From the NCBI GenBank assembly GCA_026545765.1, contig CM048841.1:87898636-87962635 (forward strand): a stretch of 64,000 nt of DNA. The letters are read 5' to 3'. Positions 45,901-57,228 of the stretch are shown here, piece by piece (the stretch's first letter is position 1; every line of letters begins with the position of its first letter). The notes beneath the pieces were generated by a model. It was not told the origin of the DNA. It was given only the letters and a program-made list of their open reading frames with translations, and made no database searches. The DNA comes from Plantago major (Eukaryota > Streptophyta > Magnoliopsida > Lamiales > Plantaginaceae). The translations under genes and the position numbers were made by a program.

Positions 45901-48290
45901 GACATCTGCAAATTTGATGTTAAAAATTAGGCCATCCGGTTAAAAATTAACCGTTCATGTGAAATCTGAAGTTTCCATATAATTATGTGCTGAAAGCTAT
46001 CTCGTGTTATAATTATTATTATGGCAAGACACAACACTGAAATTAAGCATGGAAATGGAGATCTTGAAATGACCAAAAGTCACACTTTTAAATTTGACAA
46101 TGAATAAAATATAAGTGGTATGAAACCCACATATATGATCTCCAATTTAAGGGCAAATTTATTTTCAGCACAAGAAAATCCAACTGTGCTAATATATTGA
46201 CTCTCTATCACATTGTTTTTCGCAGAGAACTAATGCTTGAAGCATACAAAAGTTGTATGCATACATCAATTTCTAAGTTGGACATTATATTATCATGAGC
46301 CCTAGTTTTCCCAGCTTAGGGGAGGAAGAACATGAATAAGCTGGCAAACAAAAAAGTTCAAACTTAAACTAAATATTCAGCTTCATGTTACTTTATCAAG
46401 ATATGTTCAAACATGAAATTGTATGATTTGAATGTTAACCCGCTATGACCCTATTTTGAGGCATACAGAGTTACATATCGATTATAGAATGACATGTGTT
46501 GGACATTGAGATATCTTGCCTTTTTTGTACTAATGATTCATTCACCTCAGTGAAATACGGTTCCAATGGAAGTACAATACAAGAAAATGGCAAGATAAAA
46601 CAGTTGGTACTCCTGAAAAGTAATGTATGCCATAAAAGGCATAGATATCTGAACTATAATAGATGACCTATATGAAATGAAATGGTACCTCCAAAAATAT
46701 TCAGATATCAATTATCAGTACTGACTTGAAAAATCTAAGAAATAGATTTGATACCGGTATATAATTGGAACCGGAATATTTTATAAGCATATGCAAAATT
46801 GATGGACAAAAATAATTTGAGATGTAAATGGGGATCTTACATGTAAGTCCATTCGGTAACATCATCATCATAATGATAGAAAATGAGCTCATGGACCAGA
46901 AGTCCAATTGATTAACGAATTCGAAATACGTACGATACCGTTGCATTATCGAGTCAAATTTCATGTGCATATAAATATTAAGCATTGCATCATAATATGT
47001 TTATTCTTGCATAGTTTGCATTATTTAGTTTTTTTTTTCTAGAATCCTTAGGTATCATGTTGCATACTCACATGTTTGTTCTTATATTGTAAATGTTATC
47101 ACTCATACACAACCCTCAGGTTGTGCACATGAATAATGATTGGTTTGACTTACAAGTCATATTATTTGAGAAGTTCAATGAGGGAAGATAATATCTCCAG
47201 AAGGAGACTAAAAGTATCATGTTTACAAACATGGATTGAATGAGGAAAGTTCTTGAAGAACTAATTTTTCCTATATCTACACTCATTCTATAATCAACTT
47301 CACATTGATGACATGAAAATGTATATTCACCACATTGAACAAGTAAAGTATGAGATTGATATGGTCCAAAAGTACCTTAATCGAGCATTTGTCAAATAAG
47401 AATTCACATGTCTAACCTTTAGCAAGAATTTTTATTATTTACTATACCTCCTGAAGAAGGTATATATCTTGTCAAGCAAATTGAAATGGCGATTGCAAAG
47501 CAATGAGTACTTTTGCGCATTCCATGAAGCAATTGTTGCACTCTTTTTCCCTTTGACTAGGTTTTTATCAAATTGGATTTTTTCTAGTGGGGTTTTTAAC
47601 GAGGCATCATTTTAAGCATGGTGACTTATCTCCATACTTTGTAAAGACAAGGTTATATAACCTGATAGTTACCTTTTCATTTAAAAATATGATGGAGATT
47701 TAGAACTCATTTACTTGTGACAAGATCTTTTGCAAAGTTTTCAAAGTGAACACTATATCCTATTAAAGAAAAATTAAAATATAGTTTGAAGAAATGTAAT
47801 TCTTCATGTGCTCGAGACGTTCTTCTCATGAAGATAAGCGTATATATCGACAAATTTTTGTGTTCTTATTCTAACCATGCAGAAACACTTGATGACTTAT
47901 GTGATGAACAATATATGGAGGGACATTCGTTGCTCATTTGAAGATAATTTAGATACATGATGGATGAAGTTCGCAATGAAGCACTTTACGTTCAACATAT
48001 AATGTTGATAATGTCGATCAACAAATTGTCCAGAAGACAATATGAATATGGTGGATATAAATGAAATGATGCACTCATGAGGGGAACAAATACGCACTGT
48101 ACTCTTTTCATTGACTAAGGTTTTTCCCACTAGGTTTTTCTTAGCAAGGTTTTTAACGAGGCAGTATTACCAAAGCGTATTTTCTTTTAATAAGAATGAT
48201 GTACCCTTTTTCCTTCACTAGACTTTTTCCCACACGGTTTTTGCTAGTAAGGTTTTAACGAGGCACATTATCAAGTCAATGGACATTCAA
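42921..48290 (+). pseudogene. Decayed gag-pol interior of the copia element
   Basis: About 5.4 kb of AT-rich sequence with stops in all frames. A short stretch at about 46300 (SFPSLGEEE) recalls the integrase-RT linker of Ale-type Pol. I cannot recognise protease, integrase or RT active-site motifs. Phrases of the type CTGAAGTGAAT, ACCTCAAGTTGAT and CCAACTTGAAGTTGG recur across 43500-45500. It is probably a highly mutated or reshuffled pol. Confidence 0.5.
47540..48265 (+). repeat. Threefold 3' module (CTTTTTCCC...GTTTTTAACGAGGCA)
   Basis: Copies at about 47540-47612, 48097-48160 and 48207-48266 share CTCTTTT/CCTTTT, CACTAG or GACTAGGTTTTT, CTAGTAAGG-like text and TTTTAACGAGGCA, ahead of the purine tract. 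One such module is usual near the 3' end of Ale-type elements; three are present here. Confidence 0.75.
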
Positions 48291-48297
48291 GGGGGAG
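48288..48297 (+). other. Polypurine tract
   Basis: CAAGGGGGAG directly precedes the right LTR, as required for plus-strand priming. Confidence 0.8.
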
Positions 48298-48581
48298 TGT
48301 TATGTAATAATATAATGAATGTCCATTAACCTCCCCCACTCCTCCATGAATCCTTTTTGTAACTCTTGTAAGTTACAACACCAATAAATCACCCCCACTA
48401 ATGTGTATACATTATGATGAGATTAAATCTCCTCCTACTTGTAGCCTATAAATAGTGACTCATGATGTATGTTGTATATACACTTGAATCACTTGATAAT
48501 ACAATTCAATGTTCTTCTACTCTACTCTCTTCATTCTTATTGTTCTTCTTTCCTATCATAGTAGCTATATAATTTCTAACA
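48298..48581 (+). repeat. Right LTR of the copia element
   Basis: 284 bp, starting TGTTATGTAATAATA and ending TTCTAACA, with seven substitutions and no indel relative to the left LTR. It is followed by ACTAT. Confidence 0.93.
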
Positions 48582-48586
48582 ACTAT

Positions 48587-49272
48587 CAAATTTTATTTTT
48601 TGTAATCTAAATATTTTAATATTCATTTTTATTGACCAATAAAGCAAACAAAAATATTGGGGAAAAGTTGTCTGAGAGACCAAATTTGCACCCAAATTGA
48701 AAAGGAAGGCCAATAGTAAATTAGCAAAATCAAAAAGAGGCCAAATACATTTATACCCCATACAAAATGACTTTTATGCCCCTCAGTCCATCCCTTGTTC
48801 AAAAATTCACTTAACACTTGCACTTTTTAATATCATTTTACCTCTTGAATATTTTTATTCTAATTTCTAATTTTATTTTTATTCCTTTTTTCATTTTACA
48901 GCAATAGCATATGGTAGTTTATAATTAAAAATTTATTTGATTGTATTTCACAACGATATTAATATAGTCGGACTGTATATGTAGAGTTTATTAATACAGT
49001 CCACTGTATTTGTATAGTTCATTAATATAGTCCACGGTATATCTATTAATACAATCGACTGTATTAACGAACTCTACATATACAGTGAACTATATTAATG
49101 TCATCCAAATACAAAAATCCAATAACAAAACTATAATTGCAAAATAATATGTTACCATAAATGAAAAAAATTACGAGGAAAAGAAGGAACAAAAATCTAT
49201 AGAAAAGTAAGAAGATAATGGACGGATCATTGCAATCTACTGAGGAAAAGAATGAATGGATCATTACCAGAC
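48587..49272. other. AT-rich intergenic sequence with a long fold-back
   Basis: No gene is recognised. The fold-back is listed separately. Confidence 0.4.
48959..49098. repeat. Inverted repeat, 40-nt arms, 59-nt spacer
   Basis: The left arm 48959-48999 (TTAATATAGTC...TGTATATGTAGAGTT...TTAATACAG) and the right arm 49059-49098 (CTGTATTAACGAACTCTACA...) are inverted with only a few mismatches. The spacer contains two further partial copies of TTAATAYAGTCCACTGTAT, so direct and inverted repeats are combined. It could be a small MITE or the source of a hairpin RNA. Confidence 0.85.
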
Positions 49273-49573
49273 ATTTACGAAAGACAAAATAATTGCAACA
49301 TGAAGCAAGAATAAAAAAAGAATGGACGGATCTTGGTGATTGTGGATGAATTTTGACCGGATCTTGATGGATCTAGGCGATCTTGGATGACTTTAGACCG
49401 GATCTTCGACGGATCTTGGAGGGTGCCGCTGGTGGGAGGTAGAGCGCTGGCGGTGGACGGTGGAAGGGTAGTGGTGGGTGGTGCAGTGGAAGTTGGAAGG
49501 CGAGTGGGTGGATCCGGTGGTGGCTGTAGGGCAGGGGGAGAGGCGTTGGTGGTGGAAAGTGGTGTGTTAGAGG
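49273..49573. other. GGATCTTGG/GGTGG-rich sequence at the retrotransposon insertion site
   Basis: GGATCTTGG-type words (49325-49420) grade into GGTGG repeats up to the LTR. The minus strand reads an open Pro/Thr-rich segment (LPTSTAPPTTTLPPSTASALPPT). A similar GGTGG/GGACGGTGG block continues past the other LTR at 63869-63945, so the element landed in this repeat. It might be part of a proline-rich protein gene or just simple-sequence DNA; no gene is called. Confidence 0.4.
49569..49573. repeat. Probable target-site duplication of the Ty3-gypsy element (AGAGG / GGAGG)
   Basis: AGAGG before the left LTR and GGAGG at 63869-63873 after the right LTR agree at four of five positions. Confidence 0.6.
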
Positions 49574-50511
49574 TGTTGAGGGTGTAACTCCCCAACTACT
49601 TAGATTTATTTCAACTCCACTAATGGATGCCAAGGTAAGAAGCTCCTTGCTAGGTAAGGACCAAGGCGTAAGAACCAGCGACCAACTGCTTCGGTAAGGA
49701 CCTGCACACTTGAGTGGGGGGGGGGGGTTAGTGCCCGGTTTGCTACGTGTCAAACCGGGATGAGACTTTACTCGAGAGTGACTGAAGATCCACTCTGTAT
49801 AATATTCGGGATTGAGGTCGTGATGTGACTTGTGAGATGTTTTCTTACTTGTGGGGATGTGTGCCTTATTTATAGGCTATCATCAAAATGGAAGGCCTTG
49901 CTAGGATTGCGCCAAGTGTAAGGCTACGATTGAGCCACCAATGCTAATATGAGGCCCATAGCCCAATAATGAAGCTTTAGCCCATGCCATCTTGGGCTTT
50001 AGGGGTAGTTTGGTCATTATTGGGAGAGTTCTTGAGGATGTGACTAGTTCTGCCGAGTTCCCAGGTTCGGAGAGATGGGTCCGGACCATATTTGGTTGTC
50101 AGCTGAGGAAGTTCTCCTGCCTGTTCAACTCTTCCGATTCGGAGCTCCTAGGTTCGGACATCTCACTCTTTGGTGCCCATTTGCTTGGTTGCTTTATAAG
50201 ATCTGCCATGCTGGATCCGAGTTGACATCCGGATCGGAGTCCTTGGGTCGGAGAGGGTACTGACTTAGCACTATGCTCCTTTCCCAGAGAGGCTCGGACC
50301 AAGGTGGATCGGACCCATGGTTCCGGGTCGGGCCTTGCAGGTCCCAAATCCTTCGTTCCTTTCTTTTAGGGTGGGTCGGATCATGGATGGTCAGCCCGGA
50401 TCGGACCATTGGCTCGGACTAAGGTGTCTCGGATCCATTGGATGACTTAGGACGCCCTAGGATTCGTTCCTAGGTCCTTTATGACGGATTGGACATATTT
50501 CCGTATCAACA
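49574..50511 (-). repeat. 3' LTR (relative to the element) of the Tat-type retrotransposon
   Basis: 938 bp, matching 62949-63868. Differences are mostly small insertions or deletions clustered at about 49630-49740 and near 49959; long stretches are identical. It includes a 14-G run at about 49716. Confidence 0.93.
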
Positions 50512-50527
50512 TATGTCCCCCTAGTTT
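50512..50527 (-). other. Polypurine tract of the Tat-type element
   Basis: The minus strand reads AAACTAGGGGGACATA directly before the LTR start TGTTGATACGG. Confidence 0.7.
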
Positions 50528-51142
50528 CCAAGTATCTTAGTAGAAGATAGTTGTGGAACTATTGGTTGGGGGAGCTGTTTTGAGGAAAAAATCCGTTCTT
50601 CAGTCCAATCCGTTTCGATCTTGTTGAAAAAAGGTGTAATCCAGATTGTGGCCATTGACTCCCCCCTTTTCTTTTTCTAAAACATCGTTGCCATCCGAGG
50701 GGCTGGGTCCGAAGGGCAACGAAGTGAAGAAAAAAGAAAAAAGGGTATTTGTAATGGAGACTAAGTTTAGGCTCCGAACATCGGTAGTGTACCTTTGATG
50801 AGCTATGGTGGCGGACCGTAGGTGCGTGTCCCGTCCGAACCAACCTCTGTGGTCGCGGGAAGGTCCGAAGGGTAATCGCTCGAGTATATGAGGTTCCTTG
50901 TGTGGAAAAGTTATGTTGGACTGATAAGCCGCTAGGCGTTCGAGAAGATGATAATCCGGAACTCTCGTGTTGTCTGCCGCCCGAGAGAGGGAGAGTTGTT
51001 GTATTCATCTATCCAAGAGGTAAATTTGTTGTACCAATTTGTCATTTCACTTGGTATAATTGTACTATGCCGTTGGATGATTTTTGATCTACGATTGAGA
51101 TTTAATCCCGAAAAATCATGACGGTTGGAGTTCCCAATATGG

Positions 51143-51165
51143 CCCTCTATAAATAGAGGGGTTGG
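51143..51165 (+). promoter_or_regulatory. TATA box of the antisense gene
   Basis: CCTCTATAAATAGAGGGG contains a canonical TATAAATA set in a palindrome (CCTCTATAAATAGAGG), about 440 bases before the coding start and on the strand opposite to the element's own genes. It is embedded in the 3' region, not in the LTR. Confidence 0.7.
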
Positions 51166-51174
51166 CCGGTTCAT

Positions 51175-51582
51175 TTGCTCACTGTTTGGAGAGAGAATTT
51201 TCGCATTCTGAGTATATCCGAAGCGACTACCATCAATCCGAAGCGAGCGACGAGAGATCCGAAGCACGAGATTGCATACGAAGCCAAGGCATTTCCATCT
51301 AATCATCCGAGTCCAAGTAAGTTTACTTGTCTCGTCTTATCATTTGTCTGCATTGTTTTTCTTCTAATTGCTCGGATGCATGCTTATGATGTGTATTATA
51401 GTTTTAATACTCCATACGTTCTCAATGTTGACTAACGCCGAATCAGCATCTTACTGACTCCGAACTAACTTCGCCTGGGAAAGCCAGTAGTGTTTGCTTA
51501 TAAATTGACCACTTTAATATACATAAACGACCTCTCGGACTACCATCTTAAAGCTTACGAAATTGCTTTCTCCTTTCCCTAG
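51175..51582 (+). other. 5' leader exon and intron of the antisense gene
   Basis: A leader exon (about 51175-51316) ends in GTCCAAG followed by GTAAGT-like GTAAGTTTAC. The intron closes with TTTCTCCTTTCCCTAG at 51582, and the ATG follows one base later at 51584. Both splice sites match plant consensus well. Confidence 0.65.
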
Positions 51583-51583
51583 G

Positions 51584-54557
51584 ATGTCCGAGAGTGATAG
51601 CCAAAATCGATCCGAGGCAGAGGGATATGACTCCGAAGCGATATCTGTAACCGATAGCTCCGAGGAAATTGAGATTGTAGATGACGACGAAGTTTTGGAG
51701 GTGGAACAAGCGCTCCATCCGAACCGGGAAGAGCCCGAGGTAAGTTCCTTACTTCGGTTAGTTGTTCCGGATCCAGGTCCTCCGAGGCGTCAGGATTACC
51801 TGCGAGTGTCCCATGTGCAGGTTATTGTAGCGGCTCAAGAAACAAGTTCGCGAGTTGTAGGAACTCGTCGCCCGGGTCGGGCTGGCCAAGAATCCGAACT
51901 TCCGGTAGAGATCCGATCTTTAATTCGCAACCTTGGTTATAATTTTAGGAGTAATCCTAATCGAGTCCCGTTCGTTCCGGATCCGCAGGCGCCGATCATC
52001 GAGGAAGTTCATGATACCTCGGAAGCACCTCCCAATTTGAGCATCTTCGAAGAGGGTGAGGAGGATCGTGTGCATGTCGTTGCGCCTCTTCGGACTGTCG
52101 TAGAGTTAGCGTCCTCGAAGATGAGGCAGAAGGAGGTGTGCGGGGCCAAGATTCTGGTTCCAAAGAGGAAGAAAGTGTAGAGCCATCCGCTCGTGTGCTC
52201 CGTGTGGAATCTGCTGGGCAAGCAGGGCCGAGTCGGCAGATGGCTGAGGAAGAGCGTCCGGAGAGGCTGAGGAAAGGTGAGGACGTATTCCAAGTAAAGT
52301 TCCCTCGGTCTAAAGATGAGGTCACTCACCCCGATCCGGAGGGCGAGTTGAATGAAGACGGTACTTTGCCTACCTGTGCCTCAACCATCCGAGCCGATGA
52401 AGTGGATGAGCTCCGGAGGAGGTGAGATTCCGGAGTGTGTGGAGATTCTAGTCCCAGACGAATCTCATGCGTTCTACAATCCGCCTCCGGGATACATGTG
52501 TGTTTATGAGATAAGTCTCCATTGCGGGTGGCGGCTACCCGTATCGTCCGAGTTTCTGGAGATTTTGAACAGTATGGGGTTGAGTCCGCACCAGATCATC
52601 CCCAACTCCCTCGGAAATCTGATGTGCTTCGGGGTCTTATGTAAATATAAAGGCATCCCGGTCACATTCGATAATTTTCGTAAATTGTTCAACATAAGTG
52701 TAAGTAATAGGAACACATGGTTCTATACGTTCGTATGTCGCCAGGCGTACACGTTTTTTGTTGACCCCCTGTCCTCGTTGGGAATCCAATGGTTCAAGAG
52801 GTACATTTTTGTCCGTCCGGCTCTGAAGCCCGGGCAATCCGAAGCGGAGAGGCCCACGTGGCATTTCGAGAAAAAGTTCTTCCGAGTTGCAGTTGGAAGC
52901 CACCGGCACGGAACATCCCTTTGTGGATGCAAGCGCTTCATCGGAGTCAAGAGCCGGAAAAGTACTTCTTCTGAGGGCTGATATGTCAGCCTCTTCCTTA
53001 CTTGGCCGGCTTGTCCGAGCCAAGTTTTTTGTGACAATATGGAGGATTTGAGTAAGTGGTTTCTCTCTTCCTCTGGTTGGTTGTCCGATTCGGTTTGTCG
53101 ACTATGTAGTTACCATTTGTAGATTCTTTTGTATTCTGCAACTCATTGTGATTCGGATGTACAGCTTTTTGGTTCGAGTATACGATGTTGACCATGCGGG
53201 AGTTGAAGCGTCAGCAAAATCTTTGAGCGGAAGGAGTTAGCGAGAGGTTCCGGACCCAATTATCAAGTCTTCCACCGTACTCCGATGGACGAGCCAATCT
53301 TTGCCGTGTTCCGAGTGGAGGAATCTCGGAGAGCTGCTGCGGGCGAAGAGGCCCAAACTATCCCTACTCCGGACAAGGGTAAGGTGGTCGGATCTAAGGG
53401 CTCGAAGAAGCCTCCAAGATCCGTGTCCCGAGATCCTCCCGTAAGTGGATCGAGCGCTGCGGCTGCAAAAAAGCACTCCTCCGAAGGTCCGAATCCTCCC
53501 GCCAAGAAAGGTAAGGGAAAGATGAGCGAGGCGCCCCAAGCCGGATTCGGATGCTGAAGTTGCTCGGTTGGTTGCTGCCTCGGAGTTGGAGCGGATCTCG
53601 AAGTTAATCGCCTCGGTATAAAGTGAGTTTAAATTTTCCGTTGGTTTTACATCTTCTTGTGGTTCGGAGGTATCTAACACTTCCGATGTTTCGTTTTTGT
53701 TTGTAGCTTGCTGCTGCCGTGGAAGCATGCTCCTTGGTAGCGCTTCGGAGGGCTACTAGAAGAGGATTTGGCGAGGCGATTGAAGCGTCCCGGTTGAATA
53801 GCACTTCGGAGCGCCTAAAGAAGGCCATAGCTGCTAAACAGGAGGCCGAGTCGGAGACGGCCAAGATGAAAAGTGCCATTCGATCTTTGGAGACTGACTT
53901 GAAAGTGCACCAAGATAGTTTGGACGAGTTCGTGGGTGTCTCTCGGACTTTCAAAGATAAGATGCTGAAGGAGCTTCGGGGGTCCGGACAAGGGCTGTCC
54001 AAGATTTCCTTGATTCGGACTCCTGCAAGTTTTTGTTCGAGTCAAATTATGACGAGGCCCGCCAAGATGGGTTTGATGCAGCTGTGGACCAGTGCCGGAG
54101 GAAGGGTTGGATACCGGATGACTGCAACTTGGAGGCTGAGGGAGTGTCCGCCTTTAAGAATGGAGATGGCTCGGACTTTGCTCGAGAGGTGTCTTGGACG
54201 AAGACACCTTAAGTGTGAATTTGTGGAGCTGAGTGCGGCGGGAGCAAGAAGTACAACCATGGCGGTCCGTATCTCCCATCCTTCGTCCCTCGGGTGCTTA
54301 TGTCCAGTGTTTTCATTCCTTTGGAGGATCACTTGGAACACAACCGAGACTGGCTGACTCTGCCCGGGCCTGTCCAAGGCTTTGATCGCGACCTAGACTT
54401 GATGGAGCAGTGTCCGGCCTTCCTGAAAGAGGTTGAGGCTCGGAGAGAACGGAGGTTAGCCCAGGTAGCCCAACAGCAAGGTCAAGCGCCTCCGGAGAAG
54501 GATACTGGGGGCCCCTCTCGGTCTCAACCTAGTTCGTCCGAGCGACGAAGGCAGTGA
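51584..54557 (+). pseudogene. Antisense gene of the Tat-type element ('putative gypsy type transposon', PF04195-like), frameshifted
   Basis: The first frame (51584-52180) codes an acidic Ser/Glu-rich N-terminus (SESDSQNRSEAEGYDSE, SSEEIEIVDDDEVLEVE). After frame changes a globular domain follows at about 52430-52860 (FYNPPPGYMCVYEISLHCGWRLPV, NSMGLSPHQIIPNSLGNLMCFGVLCKYKGIPVTFDNFRKLF, WFYTFV), the pattern of PF04195. Next come a Ser/Lys-rich linker (53285-53557) and a predicted coiled coil (53719-53990, LNSTSERLKKAIAAKQEAESETAKMKSAIRSLETDL). The last part is a Glu/Arg/Gln-rich tail (54294-54557). Such antisense ORFs are known downstream of integrase in Tat-lineage elements; their function is unknown. 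At least three frame changes or unrecognised introns interrupt it. Confidence 0.75.
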
Positions 54558-55924
54558 AGACGGGGTATGCCCCGGGTTTTTTGTAGTAGGGTGCCTCCGG
54601 GCCTAAAAACAATGTTGTCCTTTTTGCTCGTCATCTTTTTGTAAAACCATATATCCGACTCGATGAGTGTTGTTGGTCCGGGCCCATTGGTGGCTCGGAA
54701 CTATTCTTGTTGTTGAAATGCTAAATGTTTCTGTTTACATTCTCGCGCGATGAATCCCATATATCTGTTTAGTAGCTCATTAACTCTCATGAACTCGGAT
54801 AATGGGTTCGGACCCTTGAGATTCAAACCGCCAGAACGTTAATTTGCCTGATGCAAATTCTTCTGTGCGGGTCCTGGGGGATGATCAACCATTGTGCCCA
54901 TCCGAATCGGAACCTTTAATAGAAATAGACCGGACCACGAACGGTTCGAAGCCACGTCTTAGAGTGACAAGGCTTGCGAGAAAGAATTTCCTTGTATCGT
55001 GGTAAGTACGTAGCATCGATTCGGACGTTGACTTGGTGCGTCACCCCGAGCCATGCAGACTTGTGAGGTAATGAAAAGATGATCATCATGAAGTATAGGG
55101 TGACTCTATACGAATCACAGTTGCTTCGGAGGTTGTTATGTCAGCCCCGGGCTTGATACGTCCGAGTGAGTAACTTAGTCAATTTGCCCGACCTTATGGA
55201 TGGATTATTGGGTTGGGCCAATGGAAGCCGAAGAGCCAGGCCCATGTTCTGCCCAAGCCCATTTCCGGTAGCTAGCCGGGACACGTGTCCGCTTCTGATT
55301 GATCCTCTCCTTCTATATATACTCCTGGTTTGTACGGCTTTTCTTTAGGATAATTCTCCCTTTTATAGTAGCCAAGGGTCCGGAGCTCGGGTCCGAGCGG
55401 TTGGTGAGCATGTTTATGCCATCATTCTTGCGTGTGATCTTGTCCCCAGGGTTTCTCCGATGCTTCGGAAGTCTACCCGGGTTGGTTTACGGTGAGTTTT
55501 GGAAATTAAATTGCTCGGAAAGCCCGCCTCGGATCTTCGAGGATACAGTCCGTGCCGAGTGAGACTTGAAATATTTGCCAGTCAATTCCTCTGATCGTCA
55601 GGCTAATCTTCTTTCTCCGGGGCTGTGGTCTATATTCGTGACTTTTAGCCCCGGAGAGGTAGATTAGCTGGATGGTTCGGGGATCTTCAAATAGTTGTTT
55701 TTGAACCTCAATGCATCCGAGGCATCTTTGCAGGTATGTGCCCGGCGACAAGTTAGCATAATTGGTTTGGTAGAATCCTTCCAAGATTTCGTGGTTCGAT
55801 TAAAGCGCCTCGAGATGTTGGAAGGCTTTCTACCAATCCTGTTGTGTCTAGTTGTTCGTTTCTCGGATTGAGAGAGCTCCGGATGTATCCTTTTTAGTAG
55901 GTCTTCCAGCTCGTCCTTGAAGAT

Positions 55925-56200
55925 ATGTATCCGAGCAGTTTGGTTCTGTTGGTGACTTTGTTTCCAGGATTGCAGGCTCGAGGGAGCTACTTGCAATTCT
56001 GGAAAGGAGTCCCCGACAGTGCTGAGCTTGTTTGGAGTCGGATCATTGGGGACTTCCGGAAGTAACCTTTCTGGTAACTCGTTTGTCTTACACCTAAGGT
56101 CTTTCGTCCGAGCAGCTCGGCTTTGTTGGTGGCTGCGTTCCAGAATTGAAGGCTCGAGGGAGCGACTTGCAATTCTGGGACGGTGTTCCTGACAATGCCG
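55925..56200. repeat. Direct repeat, period 177 bp
   Basis: The block CCGAGCAG, TTGTTGGTG or TGTTGGTG, GGCTCGAGGGAG, ACTTGCAATTCTGG occurs at 55931 and again at 56108. The unit continues with partly conserved GTCTTGTT/GCTTGTT text. Confidence 0.85.
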
Positions 56201-56674
56201 GTCTTGTTGGGACTCAGACCAACGGGAGCCTCCGGAGTGACTTGGGTTAATCCGACTATCCGGGTTGGTCGCCTTCCAAATACTCTGAATCTGGGATGTA
56301 TTTATAGTATTTGGTAAAAGGCGATCCGGATTGTTATAGTGCCTCTTGCTTGCTTCGGAGCTCTCTTTCGTTCAGAAGTGATGAAATATTCTTTCCGGAA
56401 GCATTGAATGGCTGCTGTTAGTCTTTAGATTGTCCGAAGGGGGCTTCGGAATCTTTGTCAGTAAGCAATCAAAGTTGGGATGGTGGAATTCCTTCTTCCT
56501 TCGGAGCACCCACAGATAAAGTTAATAGTGCTCGGACGGGGCTTGGTTCGGTAGACCAGGATTAATTAGGAAGCTTTGCTGTAGAAGTAGAAAAGAGATA
56601 GAATAGGAGCTTGTTGTTGTAAGCTCGATTAGGGCTCTTCGGACCCTGACTTTGTAATTCTGTACTCCTGTTTC

Positions 56675-56680
56675 AATAAA
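56675..56680 (+). terminator. AATAAA poly(A) signal, plus strand
   Basis: GTTTCAATAAAAGCG with T-rich sequence after it (TTTTTGCCTTTGTC) is in the right orientation to end the antisense transcript. Confidence 0.5.
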
Positions 56681-56965
56681 AGCGTTTTTGCCTTTGTCAA
56701 GGTCGGATATTGTTTGATTGTGTTAATCCGATCCGGATCAGTGTATGATCTAGTTTTGGATCGAGTAGTTAAATATCTTCATGGCCTGTTCGAATCATGA
56801 GATCCGAAGGACATGATTATTAACAATGTTTATGAAATCACAGTTGTATTGATTTGACGGAAATCGAATTACAACTTGAGGGCTTCGAGGCCTTTTCAAA
56901 AAACAAACACAAAAAACAGATCGACAATGACAAAGGAAGCTGACAGTCGTTGCCACACTCCTTCT

Positions 56966-57208
56966 CTAAGTGTAAAACTTTTGGAGATTCTTGGCATTCC
57001 AAGTTCTCTTCAAGGCCCACCCTTGCTCATCTTCTAGTTCAAAGCTTCCATTAACTCTTACCCCGATAACTTTGTACGGTCCTTCCCACTTGGGCTTAAG
57101 TTTCCCCACATGACTTAGTATATCGGCTCTTCTGAGGACTAAGTCTCCAACTTGTATGTCCTTGGGAAAGACACGTTTATTGTAGGCTCGAGCGGTCATG
57201 GCTTGCAC
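56966..57208 (-). pseudogene. Integrase C-terminal domain of the Tat-type element
   Basis: VGDLVLRRADILSHVGKLKPKWEGPYKVIGV and LKRTWNAKNLQKFY form the GPY/F-type module that follows the integrase core in Ty3-gypsy elements. It is one frame away from the core (57229-58272), so a frameshift lies at about 57210-57230. It stops without a chromodomain. Confidence 0.88.
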
Positions 57209-57228
57209 GGAGGATGTTGGCCAATGCC

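Larger units (their letters stand above)
42620..48581 (+). mobile_element. Ty1-copia LTR retrotransposon (Ale/Retrofit-like), 5,962 bp, decayed interior
   Basis: Two 284-bp LTRs (TG...CA), a 5-bp ACTAT target duplication, a primer-binding-like CGTTATCAGCATG after the left LTR and a purine tract AAGGGGGAG before the right LTR define a complete element. The LTRs differ at 7 of 284 positions. The interior has no frame over about 95 codons. Remnants such as SFPSLGEEE (about 46303) and TTTTTCCC/ACGAGGCA modules near the 3' end recall Ale-type elements. It is not autonomous and must have moved with borrowed proteins or decayed after insertion. Confidence 0.9.
54558..56965. other. 3' untranslated part of the Tat-type element between the antisense gene and integrase
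   Basis: No recognisable protein. It contains a 177-bp tandem repeat and the poly(A) signal listed separately. CCGGA/TCGGA words are frequent throughout. Confidence 0.5.

Noticed and set aside
50559..51008. 149-codon minus-strand frame next to the Tat LTR
   Set aside because: No recognisable domain, and it lies in the 3' untranslated part opposite the antisense promoter region.
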